Of a stretch of 64,000 nucleotides of DNA, positions 50,041 through 62,783 are shown one piece after another. The notes beneath the pieces were generated by a model. The model saw only the letters and a list, made by a program, of their open reading frames with translations, searched no databases and was not told the DNA's origin. Every line of letters starts with the position of its first letter. Within the stretch, counting starts at the first letter, position 1. The position numbers and the translations under genes were made by a program. The stretch spans positions 95,336,810-95,400,809 of the forward strand of contig NC_079489.1 of NCBI RefSeq assembly GCF_020520425.1. Direction: 5' to 3'. The stretch comes from Spinacia oleracea. Its lineage: Eukaryota; Streptophyta; Magnoliopsida; Caryophyllales; Amaranthaceae.

Positions 50041-53000
50041 AATTTTGTCATCTAAACATTGAGTATGTTTTATGGCCTCTAACCATTTAAAACATCTGAG
50101 TCTATATATGGCCTCTAACCATTTTAGGGAATCTGGGTTTCGTCATAGCTTTCTCACAGGTTATAAACTCATTAATCTATATGATAATAGTTTGACTGCA
50201 AGTTGTAGGTTTCTTCACTATCTAATAGAAGAATCGCATAGCTTTAGTGAACTGAACTCCATGTTTCTTCACTATCCAATAGAAGAATATCATAGTTCCA
50301 GTGACTTGAACTCTATGCCTACTTTGGGTATAGAACATCAAACAAATAGAATATCAATAGCCACTTGAAAGTCCTTTGAATATTCTGTTCTCCTTGAAGC
50401 ACTTGTAAAGTCTTCTAAGAGATGTCTATTCTTTAAAAGCCACTTCTAAAGTCCTTAAAGAATACGTGTTCGGATTTTCTAAAGAACTTCGAAAAGCCTC
50501 CAGATTGTCCGTTTATGTTTGTTGTTCGCCTCGAAGACTTTCGAGGTCTATTTTCTCCCACTTGTCATTTTGGAAACGAATCTCCAAAAGGACATTATTT
50601 CGAGCAAACAAACATTATGTTCTCAAAAATTCGTGGTAGAAACAATACCCTTGTGTCTCAATTGAATAAATCACAATGAAACATATATCTATACTTGGGG
50701 CCTTAGTTTGTTGAATAACAAACACTAATCTCCCACTGAGTTTAGGAACTCTTTAGATATATTATGAAAAGATATTTTGAAATTACTTTTCAATAGCTTT
50801 GACGAATTTGGTTTAGTTTGGTGGTAGTTGAGCATTTTGTTTTAGAAATTATAGGAAAAGTCTTTATGATCCATCATTGATCGAATCAAGTACTAATTGA
50901 CTTCGATTATTCCAACTAAGATATGCCATATCTTAGGGACCTAGATTGTGAAATTACAACACACAATCATTGATGATCATATTTGGTCTCAAGTAATCAT
51001 TAACATGATCTAACCTAGATCTTTATGATTTCTTGCCAAGTGGATTTTATACTTCTGAATCTTTGAACTAGCCAAACAGATTCAACTTATATCACATTTG
51101 AGTAAATAAACCTATATTTACTCAAATCCATGTGAAATAATAAAGTCATAAAATCTTTCTTTAGCTTTGAACTCTATTGTCTAGGCGTTCTAACAATAGT
51201 TCAAATCTATTGTTACTTTCAACAAGTAAGACTAGTTGTCTTAAATTGATCTAGAAATCAGTCCATCGAAATAGAGCTTTTGAATGTTAACTTGTTGATA
51301 TGGTCTAAGCAACAATGCCAAAGATTAGTGGAACTCAAATCAAGGGGTTGATTTGAACCTAGTAAAGTATTTATTGTTAAAGAGTTGTTTGTTTTAATCA
51401 AGCATATTGACTCAACCCATAATTGTCCATTTCATTCAAATAAACAAACAAACATTGTTTTTGTTTTTCTTGAATGTGAGTCTTTCTGTGTTTGAAAACA
51501 GAAATTTAGGTATGCTGATTATGGAACAAAATAGCCATTAAGTTCCAGCCTTTGAAAGGACGTAAAACAAACTAGATGACCCTACAACTAATGTAGCATT
51601 GCCATGCTTCATTTCCCATTTGTAGGCCATTAGTGTAGCCTAGCTTCCATTGTTTGAGTTATTACCGAAGTAAGAACCTCAAGCGGTATATGATATCAAG
51701 GAAGTTTGATTGCTAGGTCACTTCTCTTTAAACATAAACTTATAGGTAGAACCGGAATCGTAAATTCCTTTCATTTGTTCCTTTGTTTTCCTATTTCTTG
51801 TACCCTTTCTTATAGTCTTAAGAATTGAATTCTCTAGTGTTGACTTTTATACTTTGTTAGACATGCCCAATGTCATTTTATCAAAGTTCTTACCATTTAT
51901 GTTGAATATTCTGTTTCAACTAGATCGATGATCTTACCAAAAGCTTCTAAAGTTCTCTAAGCATCGATCTATTCGAATGTCTAAGAACTAGACTCATTCG
52001 AGAATTAAATGGAAAAAGGATTTTAGGTTGTTAACCATTGGTAAAGCTGATTGTTAAACTCAATGCTTTATGATCTCAAAACTACATTGTATTTTGATTT
52101 CACAAGCACCAATCGGTTTGCCATTCGACTTTGATACTCGAAAACAACCATAAAAGTCGATATAAGAAACGTACATTTTAAATTGCTCACTTTCTCTCAT
52201 TTCCGTGAATCGTTCTTTGGATTCATTACCAATCGAGGAAATTTACTGTTACCTTTCTAAAAGGATTTACTGCAGTGCAAGATATTTAATTATAAACAAT
52301 AATTAAAACATTCATTGAAGCATGCAAAGTCTAAACATTTATCATGAATAATAACTTGAAAATGAAAGCAATCATGCAATTTAAACAAGTCATTAGCATT
52401 TTATTCGAATTATGTGTTCCGGCAGGTGTGAATAAAATGATTCCAAGATCCTAAAATCATTGAAGAATTAAGCACAGTTTGTCGACTTAATTCTAAAACA
52501 TCTTAGGTAAGCAAAAACCTTTTGCTAATAGTCTAGAAACTATTCTTGGTTGATAGGCATGTCTAAGAACTTATTAGGTAAACCTATCGATTTTGCCACG
52601 ACATAAAAGGACTCCTTACTTATATCGTTGAGTTTCACCAAAACTAACATGTACTCACAATTATTTGTGTACCTTGCCCCTTTAGGACCAATAAGTAACA
52701 CCTCGCCGAGCGAAAACTATTACTAGATTGATGTAAAGGATATCCAAGCAAGTGTATATTTTGGCATGGCACCTTTTAACTCAATTTTTAAGTTTGGAAC
52801 TTAAGGCTCTTACTATGTTGGTTAGATTTTAAGTGAACTAAAATCCTTAATCATGCAACATAATCAAGCCGCAATCTCATGCATAATTAAGACATATTTA
52901 AAGCAATAAATAACTTAAAGCATGCATAAGATAAATGTGATCTAGTATGGCCCGACTTCATCTTGAAGCTTCAACTTCAAAGTCCGTCTCGAAAATCTCC

Positions 53001-53749
53001 GTGGGAGGCACCATTTTCTTCAAATAGGATAAGCTATAATTAAACTAATTACAACTTATTTGATGGTACGCAGACCATATTTGAATTGAAAAACAATTTT
53101 GGTACTTTAGACCAATTACATTCAAATTAATGGTACGCAGACCATATTTTCTATCCTATTTGGGCCATACTAGTCACTTCATAACCTGCATAACAGTACA
53201 TATACAATATATACCATTCACCCATTCATTATCATGAATGGCCCACATAGCTGGTTAGTAAAACACATTATGCATCACATAAACATTTGCAGCAATTAAT
53301 CAAGGGCACCAATAATCTACAAATTATTCAGTCCTTATTAATTCTAATCAAGTTGTTTTAACCTTAAGGATTTTTAGACCTAATCAAGAGTATATGATTA
53401 AAAAGGGCTCCCACTTAAACCAATAAATTCATATGCTTTACTAATTTTAAACATAAAAATGTATTTCTAGTCTAACCGGAAACATACAAATTTAATTAAA
53501 ATTTAAAGCTCATATAAATTTATAATTGAATCCACAAATTTAATTTAATTTCAGTTGTATTTAAATTAATTCATGATTTTAATTTTAGTAAAATAATTAG
53601 AATAAATTTTTTTTATTATAATTACAATATTCAAAATTAAAATCCAAGAAAATAATTTAAATTATTAATTTTAAAATTAATTAAAATTACGAAAACTGAA
53701 AATTTCAAATTAAAATTCTAAAACGATCTAATCGTAGCGCAACAACCCC

Positions 53750-54370
53750 ACGCAATGCACGCCCATGGGCCACACGCACACAGCCATCGCTGGCCATGTG
53801 CGCGCAGCCCATGCGCTGCGTCGCATCGCTGCTGCTTACCATCGCAAGGCATCAATCGAACACGCGAGCCAGTGCTCGCTGCGCGCGCCAGCGCTCGATG
53901 CACGCGAGCCATCGCTCGCTGCACGCCCCAGCGCTCGATTCATGCGAGCCATCGCTCGCTGCGCTCGCTTGCCAGCGCTCGATCCATGCGAGCCATCGCT
54001 CGCTGCGCGCCTGCCTTTCCCGCACGCGAGCTTGCGCTCATCGCACGAGGCAGCAGTATGCGAGCTGGCGCTCGCTGCGCGCGAGCCATCGACGCTGTGC
54101 GTAGCGCTCGTGGCACGCGAGCTTGCGCTCGCTGCGCGCGAGGCTTCGCACGCTTGCGCGAGGCAGTGCGCGCTGTGGCGCAGCTCGCTTGCTGCCCACA
54201 CGCGACTGCTCGTGCCTTGCTCTCGCCCTTGCCCATGCGCCCATTGCACACAGCCCACGACACAAGGCAGGGCTGCTGCCTTGTGCTCGTGCACCATGCC
54301 CTTGCTCGCTGCATTCGTACCGCATGGGCGACGAGCTCCCTTGCTCGTCGTCGCATGCCCGCACTATACA
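53750..54370. repeat. GC-rich tandem repeats in the B2 leader
   Basis: CpG-dense repeats built on GCGAGCCATCGCTCGCTGC, CCAGCGCTCGAT and similar. Same position as in B1 but a different arrangement of units. Confidence 0.75.
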
Positions 54371-55143
54371 ACACCCCTTAAGGGTAACACGTAGCGTCCA
54401 TTGCTTTGTGCGTGCAAGTTATATGAGCGAGTCGCATAAAAATTAAAAATTTATATTCAAAATTAATGACAAATTAATAAATAATAATAATTTCATAATT
54501 TTAGGGCGAAAAAATCGAAAATTTATTATTTAATTGATTTCCGATTAACATGGATTCAAGTCTAGGTCATAAAAATTTAAAATTTAACATAAATTTACAA
54601 TTTTTATGGTGGTTTTTAATCATAGGTATCTAATTAAATTATAACTAATTATGAAAATCAAATTAATTCTAAATTATTTCAATTTTCAACAAATTAATCA
54701 TAATTACAAATTAGATTGCATAATTAACAAGGCTAGGCATTCAAACTTGTTAAACATATACAGTAGGTCAATCAAAAATTCAAGATTTATCAACAAGAAT
54801 CGCAAATATTTAATTTAACATCTTAAATTTACGAAATTTTGCATTCGAAAAACTAAAACCTCCGAAAAGTCATAGTTAGGCTTCGAATTTGAAAATTCTG
54901 GGTTGGGCCGAAAAATATTAGTTTTGTCAAAATTTTAGAATGCCTTTTACATGCGGAATTGACACAAAAATCACTCGATTTGGATGAGTAACGAAAAAAC
55001 TGCCGAAAAACTGCGTACGTATAATTAAATAAACGCAATTTGCAATTAATTAACAATTACGAAAATTAATCACCCCTTTTAATTCTTGAAAATTTGTAAT
55101 ATTTAACCATGTTTATGCAATTTAGATTATGAAAATAATAAGA

Positions 55144-55157
55144 GGCTCGTGATACCA
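55144..55157 (-). other. primer-binding site of B2
   Basis: The - strand reads TGGTATCACGAGCC, identical to B1. Confidence 0.8.
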
Positions 55158-55158
55158 C

Positions 55159-56519
55159 TGTTAGGTTATGATACATATGACAATTCATAAATCATGCGGA
55201 AAAACCATAAAGCCAGGAAAGCATATTATTTACACATAATCATTTAGCATAGTTTAGATGCATACACTTTGTTGCGTGCCTTCCCTAGCTGCGCCCGAAC
55301 CGAACAAGAACAAGTCTTTAGGACTCCAAGTGTCGTCCCTCCGTAGATAGTCCACAGCACGTCCGGATCCGCCTTAAGCTTGACCAACTAGGGTCGCCCT
55401 TAAGGTACTTAGAATTTTCGGCTATTGTAGGCAATTGTATGACTGAATTTTTGCTCTCAAAAATCACTTTGAATACTTGAATCGTATGTACAAATAATGA
55501 CCCTAGGCCCTTATTTATAGAGGTATGGAAAAGGAATTGTAATCCTACTAGGATGTGGATTTGTTAATTAGAACTTTATTAGGACTCTAAATAACAAAGC
55601 AAATCTAATAGGATTAGGATTTTAATCTTCGCATGAATCCTAATAGGATTAGGATTTCCCGCACACGCATCGTACAAGCCGTGCACCCGCGCAGGCCTTG
55701 CGCCCCACGACAAACGCACAGCCCATGTGCGGTGCTGCGCGCGCGCGCGCCCTTGGCTGGGCCTGGCCTTGCGCTGGTCCTGGTCGAGGCGTGCGTTGCT
55801 GCGTGCGGCTCGCTGGGCGATGGCCTGGCTTCGTGCTGGGCCTTTGTCTAGCGGGCCTCGTCCGATGCTAATTCGTACGATACGCTTCCGATTAAATTCC
55901 CGATTCCGGAATTCATTTCCGATACGAACAACATTTAATATTTCCGATTCCGGAATTAATTTCCGTTTCGAACAAATATTTAATATTTCCGTTTCCGGAA
56001 TTATTTTCCGATTCCGATAATATTTCCGATTCTGACAATATTTCCGTTTCCGGCAATATTTCCGATTCCGGCAATATTTCCATTTCCGATAATATTTTCC
56101 GATACGTACCATGTTTCCGTTTCCGGCAACATCTACGACTTGGATAATATTTATATTTCCGATACGATCCATATTTCCGTTTCCGGCAATATCATCGTTT
56201 CCGGAGTATTCATTTCTTGCCTGTGACGATCTCAGCTCCCACTGAAACCAAGATCCGTCGATTCCGAATATCCATAGATGGAGTATTTAATGCCATTAAA
56301 TACTTGATCCGTTTACGTACTATTTGTGTGACCCTACGGGTTCAGTCAAGAGTAAGCTGTGGATTAATATCATTAATTCCACTTGAACTGAAGCGGCCTC
56401 TAGCTAGGCATTCAGCTCACTTGATCTCACTGAATTATTAACTTGTTAATTAATACTGAACCGCATTTAGTAGACTTAACATAGAATGCATACTTGGACC
56501 AAGGGAATTATTTCCTTCA
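55159..56519 (-). repeat. 5' LTR of B2 (right copy)
   Basis: 1361 bp. It carries 17 extra bases in the GC-rich stretch near 55765-55785 compared with the left copy. Confidence 0.9.
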
Positions 56520-56524
56520 GAAAG

Positions 56525-56648
56525 AGGGGATGTGAAAGTAAGCAAGGTTCATACTGAAGATAACATGGCTGATCCTCTGACTAAACCGCTTGCTCAACCT
56601 AAGCATGAGAGTCATACTAGGTCTATGGGGCTTAGGCATATGGGATAA
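56525..56648 (+). pseudogene. A pol, C-terminal end after the B2 insertion
   Basis: This continues the RNase H end of A in the same frame once B2 and one GAAAG copy are ignored. It contains VHTEDNMADPLTKPL, the conserved copia pol tail, and ends MGLRHMG at a TAA stop. Confidence 0.85.
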
Positions 56649-57419
56649 TGGCTTTAGTTTGTTTACTTTATGTTTACAATTGTAAAGACATTTATTATGC
56701 TTTGAATGTTTATCAATAAAAGTTCATTCTTATTTAATTGTTTGGTTTAGTATTAAATAAAATGTCCAAATAACTTGTGTTTTCAAATAGGATTATCGAA
56801 AACGTTTTGATAATGGAACCCTATAAAGTGAACTGAAATCACAACTTCTTAAGTCCCTAGTCTGAATCACTAAATTGTACATAAGTGATTTATGAGAAGA
56901 CTAGCATGTAATTAATTGATAGTGCAGTTCCATGGGCTATGGAGACATAGGGATGTCTAATTGATTATATGGATGTATACTTGATGCATTGAGACTTGAC
57001 CTAACTAGATTCTAAAAGTAGAATCAAAATTCTATATTTAGTGGATTCCTTAGACATGAGTATGTCTTAATAACCATGAGACAATTAGTTTAACCTTGAC
57101 TCTGTCAAACGCAGCGCCGTAAAAGGAGGTTATAAAAGCAGTGATCAGGTGGGCTAAGAATTGAGTGGGAGTTATGGTCATACAAGAGTGAATAAGTCCT
57201 CCTATTTGATAGGAATGGTGTCTGGGCCTCTTGATGAGCGAGAACTGAAAAATTGCATGGCCATGCGGAATGGGATTAAAATGTTAATCTTTATTTGAAC
57301 AGTTCGAACTCGGCGATCAAGAAACTAGAATTTGAGAATAACAGTGTGTTATCAAATTTTGGCATTAAGAGACTTAAGGAATTTAGCATTGCGTTCTTGT
57401 CTTCGGACAAGTGGGAGAT
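56649..57419 (+). other. 3' non-coding region of A
   Basis: No gene. It ends in the polypurine tract CAAGTGGGAGA (about 57408-57418). The segment 57100-57300 (GTAAAAGGAGGTTATAAA, GCATGGCCATGCGG) resembles the complement of 17040-17260 in B1, further linking A and B. Confidence 0.7.
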
Positions 57420-58074
57420 TGAAGGAATTATGTCCTTAGACATTTCCGGCAATTACTAAATATAAATAGGAATTAATTATGAGGATAATAAGTTAATTAT
57501 TTTAGTAATCATATTTGCTTGCTAGAGAATAAATGTGATTAGCAGGACAATATTGATTGGACCTACAACTAAAATATATTAATCCTATAAGGTCACACAT
57601 ATAAGCATTAATTGGAATGGGCCCAAAAGGCCCGATGGCAACCGGTCTGTTAAGGGAAGAATGTTGGGCTTTAGTTTTGTGTTAACCTAAAACTCTCACA
57701 TTATAATAGTTATAATGTCAGGGATTTAGAAACGACGTTCATTCAATATATCTGGCAAAAAGGAAAACACAAAAACCCTAATTCTTATTTCTCTGAAACG
57801 ACGTTCTTCCCAAACAAAGCAAGAGATTGATCGTGATCGTTCTCTTCCGTACTAGCATACGTGGGATTCAATTGGTGCTTGTGGACTAAGTAGAGGAGCA
57901 ACAAGTGGGGCTCTAAGATCTTCGAAGCTTGCATACGAACGGGAGAACACGCTACAAAGGTGATTGTTCTTTCGACTTAATCTGATCTATACTATTGTTA
58001 TGCATGAGATGCTGTGATAGATGTTAGAAAATTGTTTCCTGAAATTCCGCTTTATGCATCTATATGTTCCTACA
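57420..58074 (+). repeat. 3' LTR of A
   Basis: 655 bp, about four differences from the 5' copy. Confidence 0.92.
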
Positions 58075-58079
58075 TATGT

Positions 58080-59832
58080 GTCACGTGAACCCTCTCTCAT
58101 AAGAAACATGACATGTCATCAACATAGCAAGAAATATACATACAAAAATTTTGCATAGTATGTCTCGAACATGAAATACTATCTACTAACCTCTTACAAT
58201 TATTTTATATTTTCACTAGATGTTGATGGAAAACACATTTTATTTTGATATCAAAGAATTTCTAAGTAGAGAAAATAGTTCATAATAACAATTATTCATA
58301 CTAAAATAAAATTATATTATTCAAATTAGAAATCTTGGCATTGCCTGAGATACATACTAGCTTAAATGAATTAATGTAAACGATAGTATTTCGGTAGATA
58401 ATAGCTATCACATCTTAACGGGCATTATATTTATATTGCTAACAGATCACATACTACTATGTACTCCAAACGTAAACCAATCCTTTAAAGATCGTATTAA
58501 GACTATAAGACGAATCATATAGAGAATCGTCTCACAATATTGCATGGATGCCAAAACCCATATGAAAGTAAAGGAAAAGATACAGTGGTTTAGCCTCCGT
58601 TCGTTGATGGAAAACATTTTTCCTAAAAAAGTTAAAAATTTATTTATTTTCTTTGTTTATTTTGTTGATTATCAAAAATAAGTTTTCTTTTAAAAAGTAG
58701 GGATGCTGGCATGTCATATTTTTCTCTCCTTCAATCTATCTCTTATTTTCATGACTATTTTACTCTTCTGTCCTTTATTGTTTGTCTCATTCATTATATG
58801 TGTTTTACTCCTATTAAAAGATGGATGAGTGAAATTGAGAAGAGACAAAAGTGAAAGAACAAATTAATGTATTTTATTTGAGAAAAAAATTATGGTCCCA
58901 CGATCATTTTTAGTAATTGACCAATCTTTTGGGAATGGACTAGAATGGAAAACCAAGGTCTTTCACAAGTCCGGTGTACAATAATTTTATTGTACAACGA
59001 AATAACTTTTAGATGTTTTGATTAATTTTTATATTATGAAAAAAAATATAATGGATAAATATTTTAAAAGGTCACATGATTACATTTATATATTATCAGT
59101 GATTTTAAAAGGATATTTTTATTTATTAAAGTGAATAAATTTTTATTAGTAATAAATAGATAACTTTTATATCAAGTTAACTTTTATTCTGACGTATAAT
59201 ATTTATTGTACCTCAACTTTAAATAAGAATTTGTAAATGAAAAATGGGCAAACAAAAAGGGACGGGGATTATTTTACTATACCTTTTGTTGCAAAAATAC
59301 AATAAACCAAAGGAAAACCATTTTACATGCAATATCATTAACCTTTGAAAATATTTTTCGTTGAAGTAAACGGGGCATTAGATCATCATGCATGTATTGG
59401 ATGTTAATAATCATGAGTCATGACATAAGTTATAAGAAGAAATTATATTCTTTCAAATTTCATTTCTCCCAAAACGTGTAGGTGAGTCATATACAAAGTA
59501 ACACAGACGAGTGGACGACTTTCGAACTCATATTTCAAAATCACCATTGTAGTTTGTAACGCTACTAATCTGCAAGTACATTAGAGAAGGAAAATTTGTT
59601 TTTGTTTTCTGATTTAGAATCGTTCATAAACCAAGGCAAAATTGTTAGAAATTAGATATCCCATGAACCTCAAATAGAAGGAAAAAAACTCCCCACCCAT
59701 ATTTACCCAAATTAACTGCCGCACCCACCCATATTCAGAAAACATAAGAGAGATTGAAATGTTAAAAGTTAAAAAAAGAAAATTAAAAAAAAAAAAAAAC
59801 AGAGAATTAGGAGCTGGAAAAAGCTGTAAAAC
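58080..59832. other. intergenic, one dispersed repeat
   Basis: No gene seen. The part 58975-59215 is the second copy of the repeat at 1088-1340. The stretch just before 59833 is the 3' flank of the IPT gene. Confidence 0.6.
58975..59215. repeat. dispersed repeat, copy 2
   Basis: It begins GTGTACAATAATTTTATTGTAC and shares ordered words with 1088-1340 (TTTTGATTAATTTTTAT, TACATTTATATATTA, GTGATTTTAAAAGGAT). It ends near ATTTATTGTACC, so its termini may be inverted repeats. Confidence 0.45.
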
Positions 59833-60879
59833 CTACTCCTCCAAGAAGCGCTTCACAATCTTCATGCTTGGTTCTACTACTTCTCTGTTCCAAATATCTG
59901 ACCTACTCTTCGATCCTTCCAAAACTGCTCTAAACGTTTCTGTACCGTCGATTCTATGTAGTCTCCATCCACCATTTCTCAGCCGTTGGATCTTTTCAAT
60001 CTGAGTCTTAGCAAGTTGGCACGTGTTTTCCTTGATAGTCCTCACTGCATCGTCATATAAACCTCTCCGCACTCGATCTCTCTCCTCCTTACACGCGTCG
60101 CAACCACCGTTGTATCTAAAGTACCGTTCAAATTCTGGTACCCCAATCGCCTTCGTTAACCCGGTGTCAGGCGCCAGCTCATCCACCATCCCTGACTCGT
60201 AAAACTCAGCTAACTCGTTTACCATCCCCGAGTCAAGCATATCATCAACTCGCTTTGCTAAATATTCGTTTAACACCGGCAATGAAACGTCGATCCAGAG
60301 GAAACAACACCGGAACCGTAACTCGGAACAAACTGGGCCACCGCCGTTGAACACATCCGAGTCAGGGCTAAACCTTTTGGCTAGAAGCGCGTATATCAAG
60401 GAGTTAGACCCACCCACCACCAATGGCAGGTTCCCGCGCGCCGCGATTCCAGAAATGACGGAGGAAGCTCGAGCTCGGTATTGAGCCGGAGTCAACTCGC
60501 CATGAATCTCTGAGTCAATTTCGTCGATCAAATGGTGAGGAACGCCGAGTCGCTCCTCCATTGGGATTTTATTCGTCGTAATATCAAGCCCTTTGTAAAC
60601 TTGGATCTTATCCGAGTTTATAACTTCAAAGGGAAAACAGGTGCCCAGCTCAATCGAAAGACCCGACTTTCCTGAACCAGTAGGCCCCAATATAACAACC
60701 GCTTTCACCTCTTTCTCCTTCCCTCGACGCCGGTAAAGGCGGCCGTTTCCGGCGGTGGAATGAAAAGCGCCCGTATTAAGCACCGTCGTTGTGGGTAGTT
60801 TATAAACAGAGAGAAGAGAGGAAGTGGTTGCATAAGAGAAAAAAGAATTGCAGCGTAATGAACGCAAGGAAAGTCTCAT
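59833..60879 (-). CDS. adenylate isopentenyltransferase (cytokinin biosynthesis)
   Basis: 348 codons, intronless. It transfers the isopentenyl group from DMAPP to ADP/ATP, the first step of cytokinin synthesis, usually in plastids. The N-terminal 55 residues are rich in Ser/Thr/Arg and fit a transit peptide. The P-loop GPTGSGKS is at residues 65-72, followed by INSDKIQVYKGLDITTNK with the conserved Asp, GVPHHLIDE, VVGGSNSLI, FRCCFLWIDV and AIGVPEFERYF. The C-terminus VEPSMKIVKRFLEE resembles the IPT1/4/6/8 group of Arabidopsis more than IPT3 or IPT5. Length and lack of introns are normal for the family. The only recognised non-transposon gene in the window. The exact paralogue was not established. 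Confidence 0.93.
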   Translation of the reverse strand: MRLSLRSLRCNSFFSYATTSSLLSVYKLPTTTVLNTGAFHSTAGNGRLYRRRGKEKEVKAVVILGPTGSGKSGLSIELGTCFPFEVINSDKIQVYKGLDITTNKIPMEERLGVPHHLIDEIDSEIHGELTPAQYRARASSVISGIAARGNLPLVVGGSNSLIYALLAKRFSPDSDVFNGGGPVCSELRFRCCFLWIDVSLPVLNEYLAKRVDDMLDSGMVNELAEFYESGMVDELAPDTGLTKAIGVPEFERYFRYNGGCDACKEERDRVRRGLYDDAVRTIKENTCQLAKTQIEKIQRLRNGGWRLHRIDGTETFRAVLEGSKSRSDIWNREVVEPSMKIVKRFLEE

Positions 60880-60889
60880 AGGAGTAGAA

Positions 60890-60892
<3 letters not shown>

Positions 60893-60923
<31 letters not shown>
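60893..60923. repeat. (GA)n microsatellite upstream of IPT
   Basis: Thirty-one bases of GA on the + strand, read as TC on the IPT strand, starting 14 bases before its ATG. It is probably in the 5' UTR. CT repeats there are common in plant promoters and vary in length. Confidence 0.9.
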
Positions 60924-60926
<3 letters not shown>

Positions 60927-61798
60927 GTGAATAAATGAGTAATCCGTACTTTTAAGGAATGCAGAGAGAGAGAGGATAATGAGGTGTAAAACCCACACAG
61001 AAAAGCTGATGTTTGAGGAGAGAGAAAAATGCAAGGAAGAAAATGAAGGAGGTAGTCAGGTACTGTAGCAGTAAGGAGTAAGGAGGAAGCAGTGTGAGTA
61101 AATTTGCAGAAGACGATGGCATGCGGCGCAGTTTTCCACGAAATAGTACTCTAAATTAGTGATGTTGGTTTGGCGTTTTTCAAACACTGGAAGGGGTGGA
61201 GCGGATGGATGGAATGTTGTACGAGGGATGAAACATTGAAATGAAATAGAAGCTCCAATCTTTTTTTTTTGTTCGTATATATAAGCATTTTTTTTACGGG
61301 ACAAACAACTTCTTCATACGGTGTTCATATTAGTACTCTTTCGTTTTTTTTTATTAGTCTCATTATATGCAGGCAATGCGTAAGAGAGTATATATATAAA
61401 ATTAAATTTGTATTATTGCAACTAATCACCTCAAATAATAGACAAGAAAAACTATTCACAAAGTTATTTTAAAGAAAAATTAGACACCATTAATTTCAAC
61501 ATGAACCAAACAACTAAATAGTGAAACAAAATAATACGTATGCCTTTACATGACGAATATTTAAATTGTGATCATAATATAAATAAAGTAAACATATAGT
61601 AAAATATTGTGTTTCACTTTTTATTTTTTTGCTCACAATATACTGTCTAACCACGTGCACTTATTCACTCAATCGATTTGCAACACATAACTAACATGAT
61701 TATTATGTTCTTGATTAAAATATTCAATTGGTGTCATCCACGAAAAAGCTTTGGTTATGAAGGTTGAGAATTCTTTTCCATGAGCCGATTATGTCTTC
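60924..61798. other. IPT upstream region, no other gene
   Basis: It contains further GA-rich text (60965-61030) and AT-rich DNA. No clear TATA box could be fixed for IPT, and no second gene was seen. Confidence 0.55.
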
Positions 61799-61844
61799 TT
61801 TTTTTTTTTTTTTTTTCCTTTTTGACATAAGCTTATAGAACAAA

Positions 61845-62783
61845 TTAAGGAAAACTACTAAAATTTAAAAGTAACGTAGAAGCTGAAGTTGCTAGATCAT
61901 GAGCCCTCTGAACTTGATGACGATCTACCTTGTTGACACAACACCAGCAAAAAGTTTTCCCCATTTTCTTAATTTCCGCAATAGTCCACCTGACCTGCAC
62001 ATCTGAAAAATCATCCAATCTTAAAAGTTCAACTAATAGTTGTGAATCTGTCAAAATTGTAACTCTTGCTATCGAAGCTTGTGACGCCCAACATAAAGCT
62101 AGAAGACAAGCTTTAGCCTCTGCTTGTAACGCAGAATGCGCAGTACCAGATTGCACCCCTCCCAAAGTACTTACCTTCTGGATCTGATGCCCTTCTAGTA
62201 CCCAACCCATTCCTGCATTCTTAGTTGACTTGTGCCACGACCCATCCTCCAAAATTATAGCTGGAGTTCCCTGGAATTCAGTACCAGAAATGATAGCCCT
62301 GAAAAACCCCGGTGGAAAAGCTAAAGTATCCTCTGGGGGATGGAGAAAACCTAGATAAGGTTGGTTATGACTCTGAAGGGTTCCATTGTCATTCAATCCA
62401 TTATTGATAATCGATTGAACAGTCGCCATCGACGTAATTTCACCCCTAAACACACAGTTATTCCTTGTTAACCAGAGCCCCCAAAGTGTACTAATAAAGT
62501 ATACCATTCTCGGACTGCTCTTTCCATCCTGACGTTGAAATTGTCGGATATAAAACAAAACCCATTCCGAAAAGGACATGGTTTCGTTGAGTTCTGAGTG
62601 GATAGCTAGTAATCCACTCCTCCAAACTTGTTGCGCGAAGTTACAAAACCGGAAAAGGTGTTGTAAATCTTCCTCCCCTCTATTACATAAATCACAAGAA
62701 ATGGAAACTTGAATACCTTTCTTCCCCAGATTGACCTTGGTTGCAATTCCGTTATGCAGCAGTTTCCACAAAACAATTTCCAC
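61845..62783 (-). pseudogene. LINE C-terminal block: zf-RVT and RNase H
   Basis: The N-terminal part has WKLLHNGIATKVNLGKKG, then C-x2-C and HLFRFC, the zf-RVT pattern. Residues about 180-312 form an RNase H (RVT_3) domain with EDGSWH, EAKACLLAL and LTDSQLLV, which supply the acidic catalytic positions, and DRHQVQRAHDLA near the end. It belongs to the same polyprotein as the upstream RT block but lies in another frame. The break lies near 62765-62783. Confidence 0.85.

Larger units (their letters stand above)
46203..56519 (-). mobile_element. LTR retrotransposon B2 (same family as B1)
   Basis: Flanked by GAAAG at 46198-46202 and 56520-56524. The LTRs are 1344 and 1361 bp and differ by about 14 substitutions plus a 17-bp indel in the GC-rich part. 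Primer site, purine tract and interior order are as in B1, and the interiors are similar over most of their length. No intact gag or pol. It sits in the RNase H end of element A. Confidence 0.92.
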
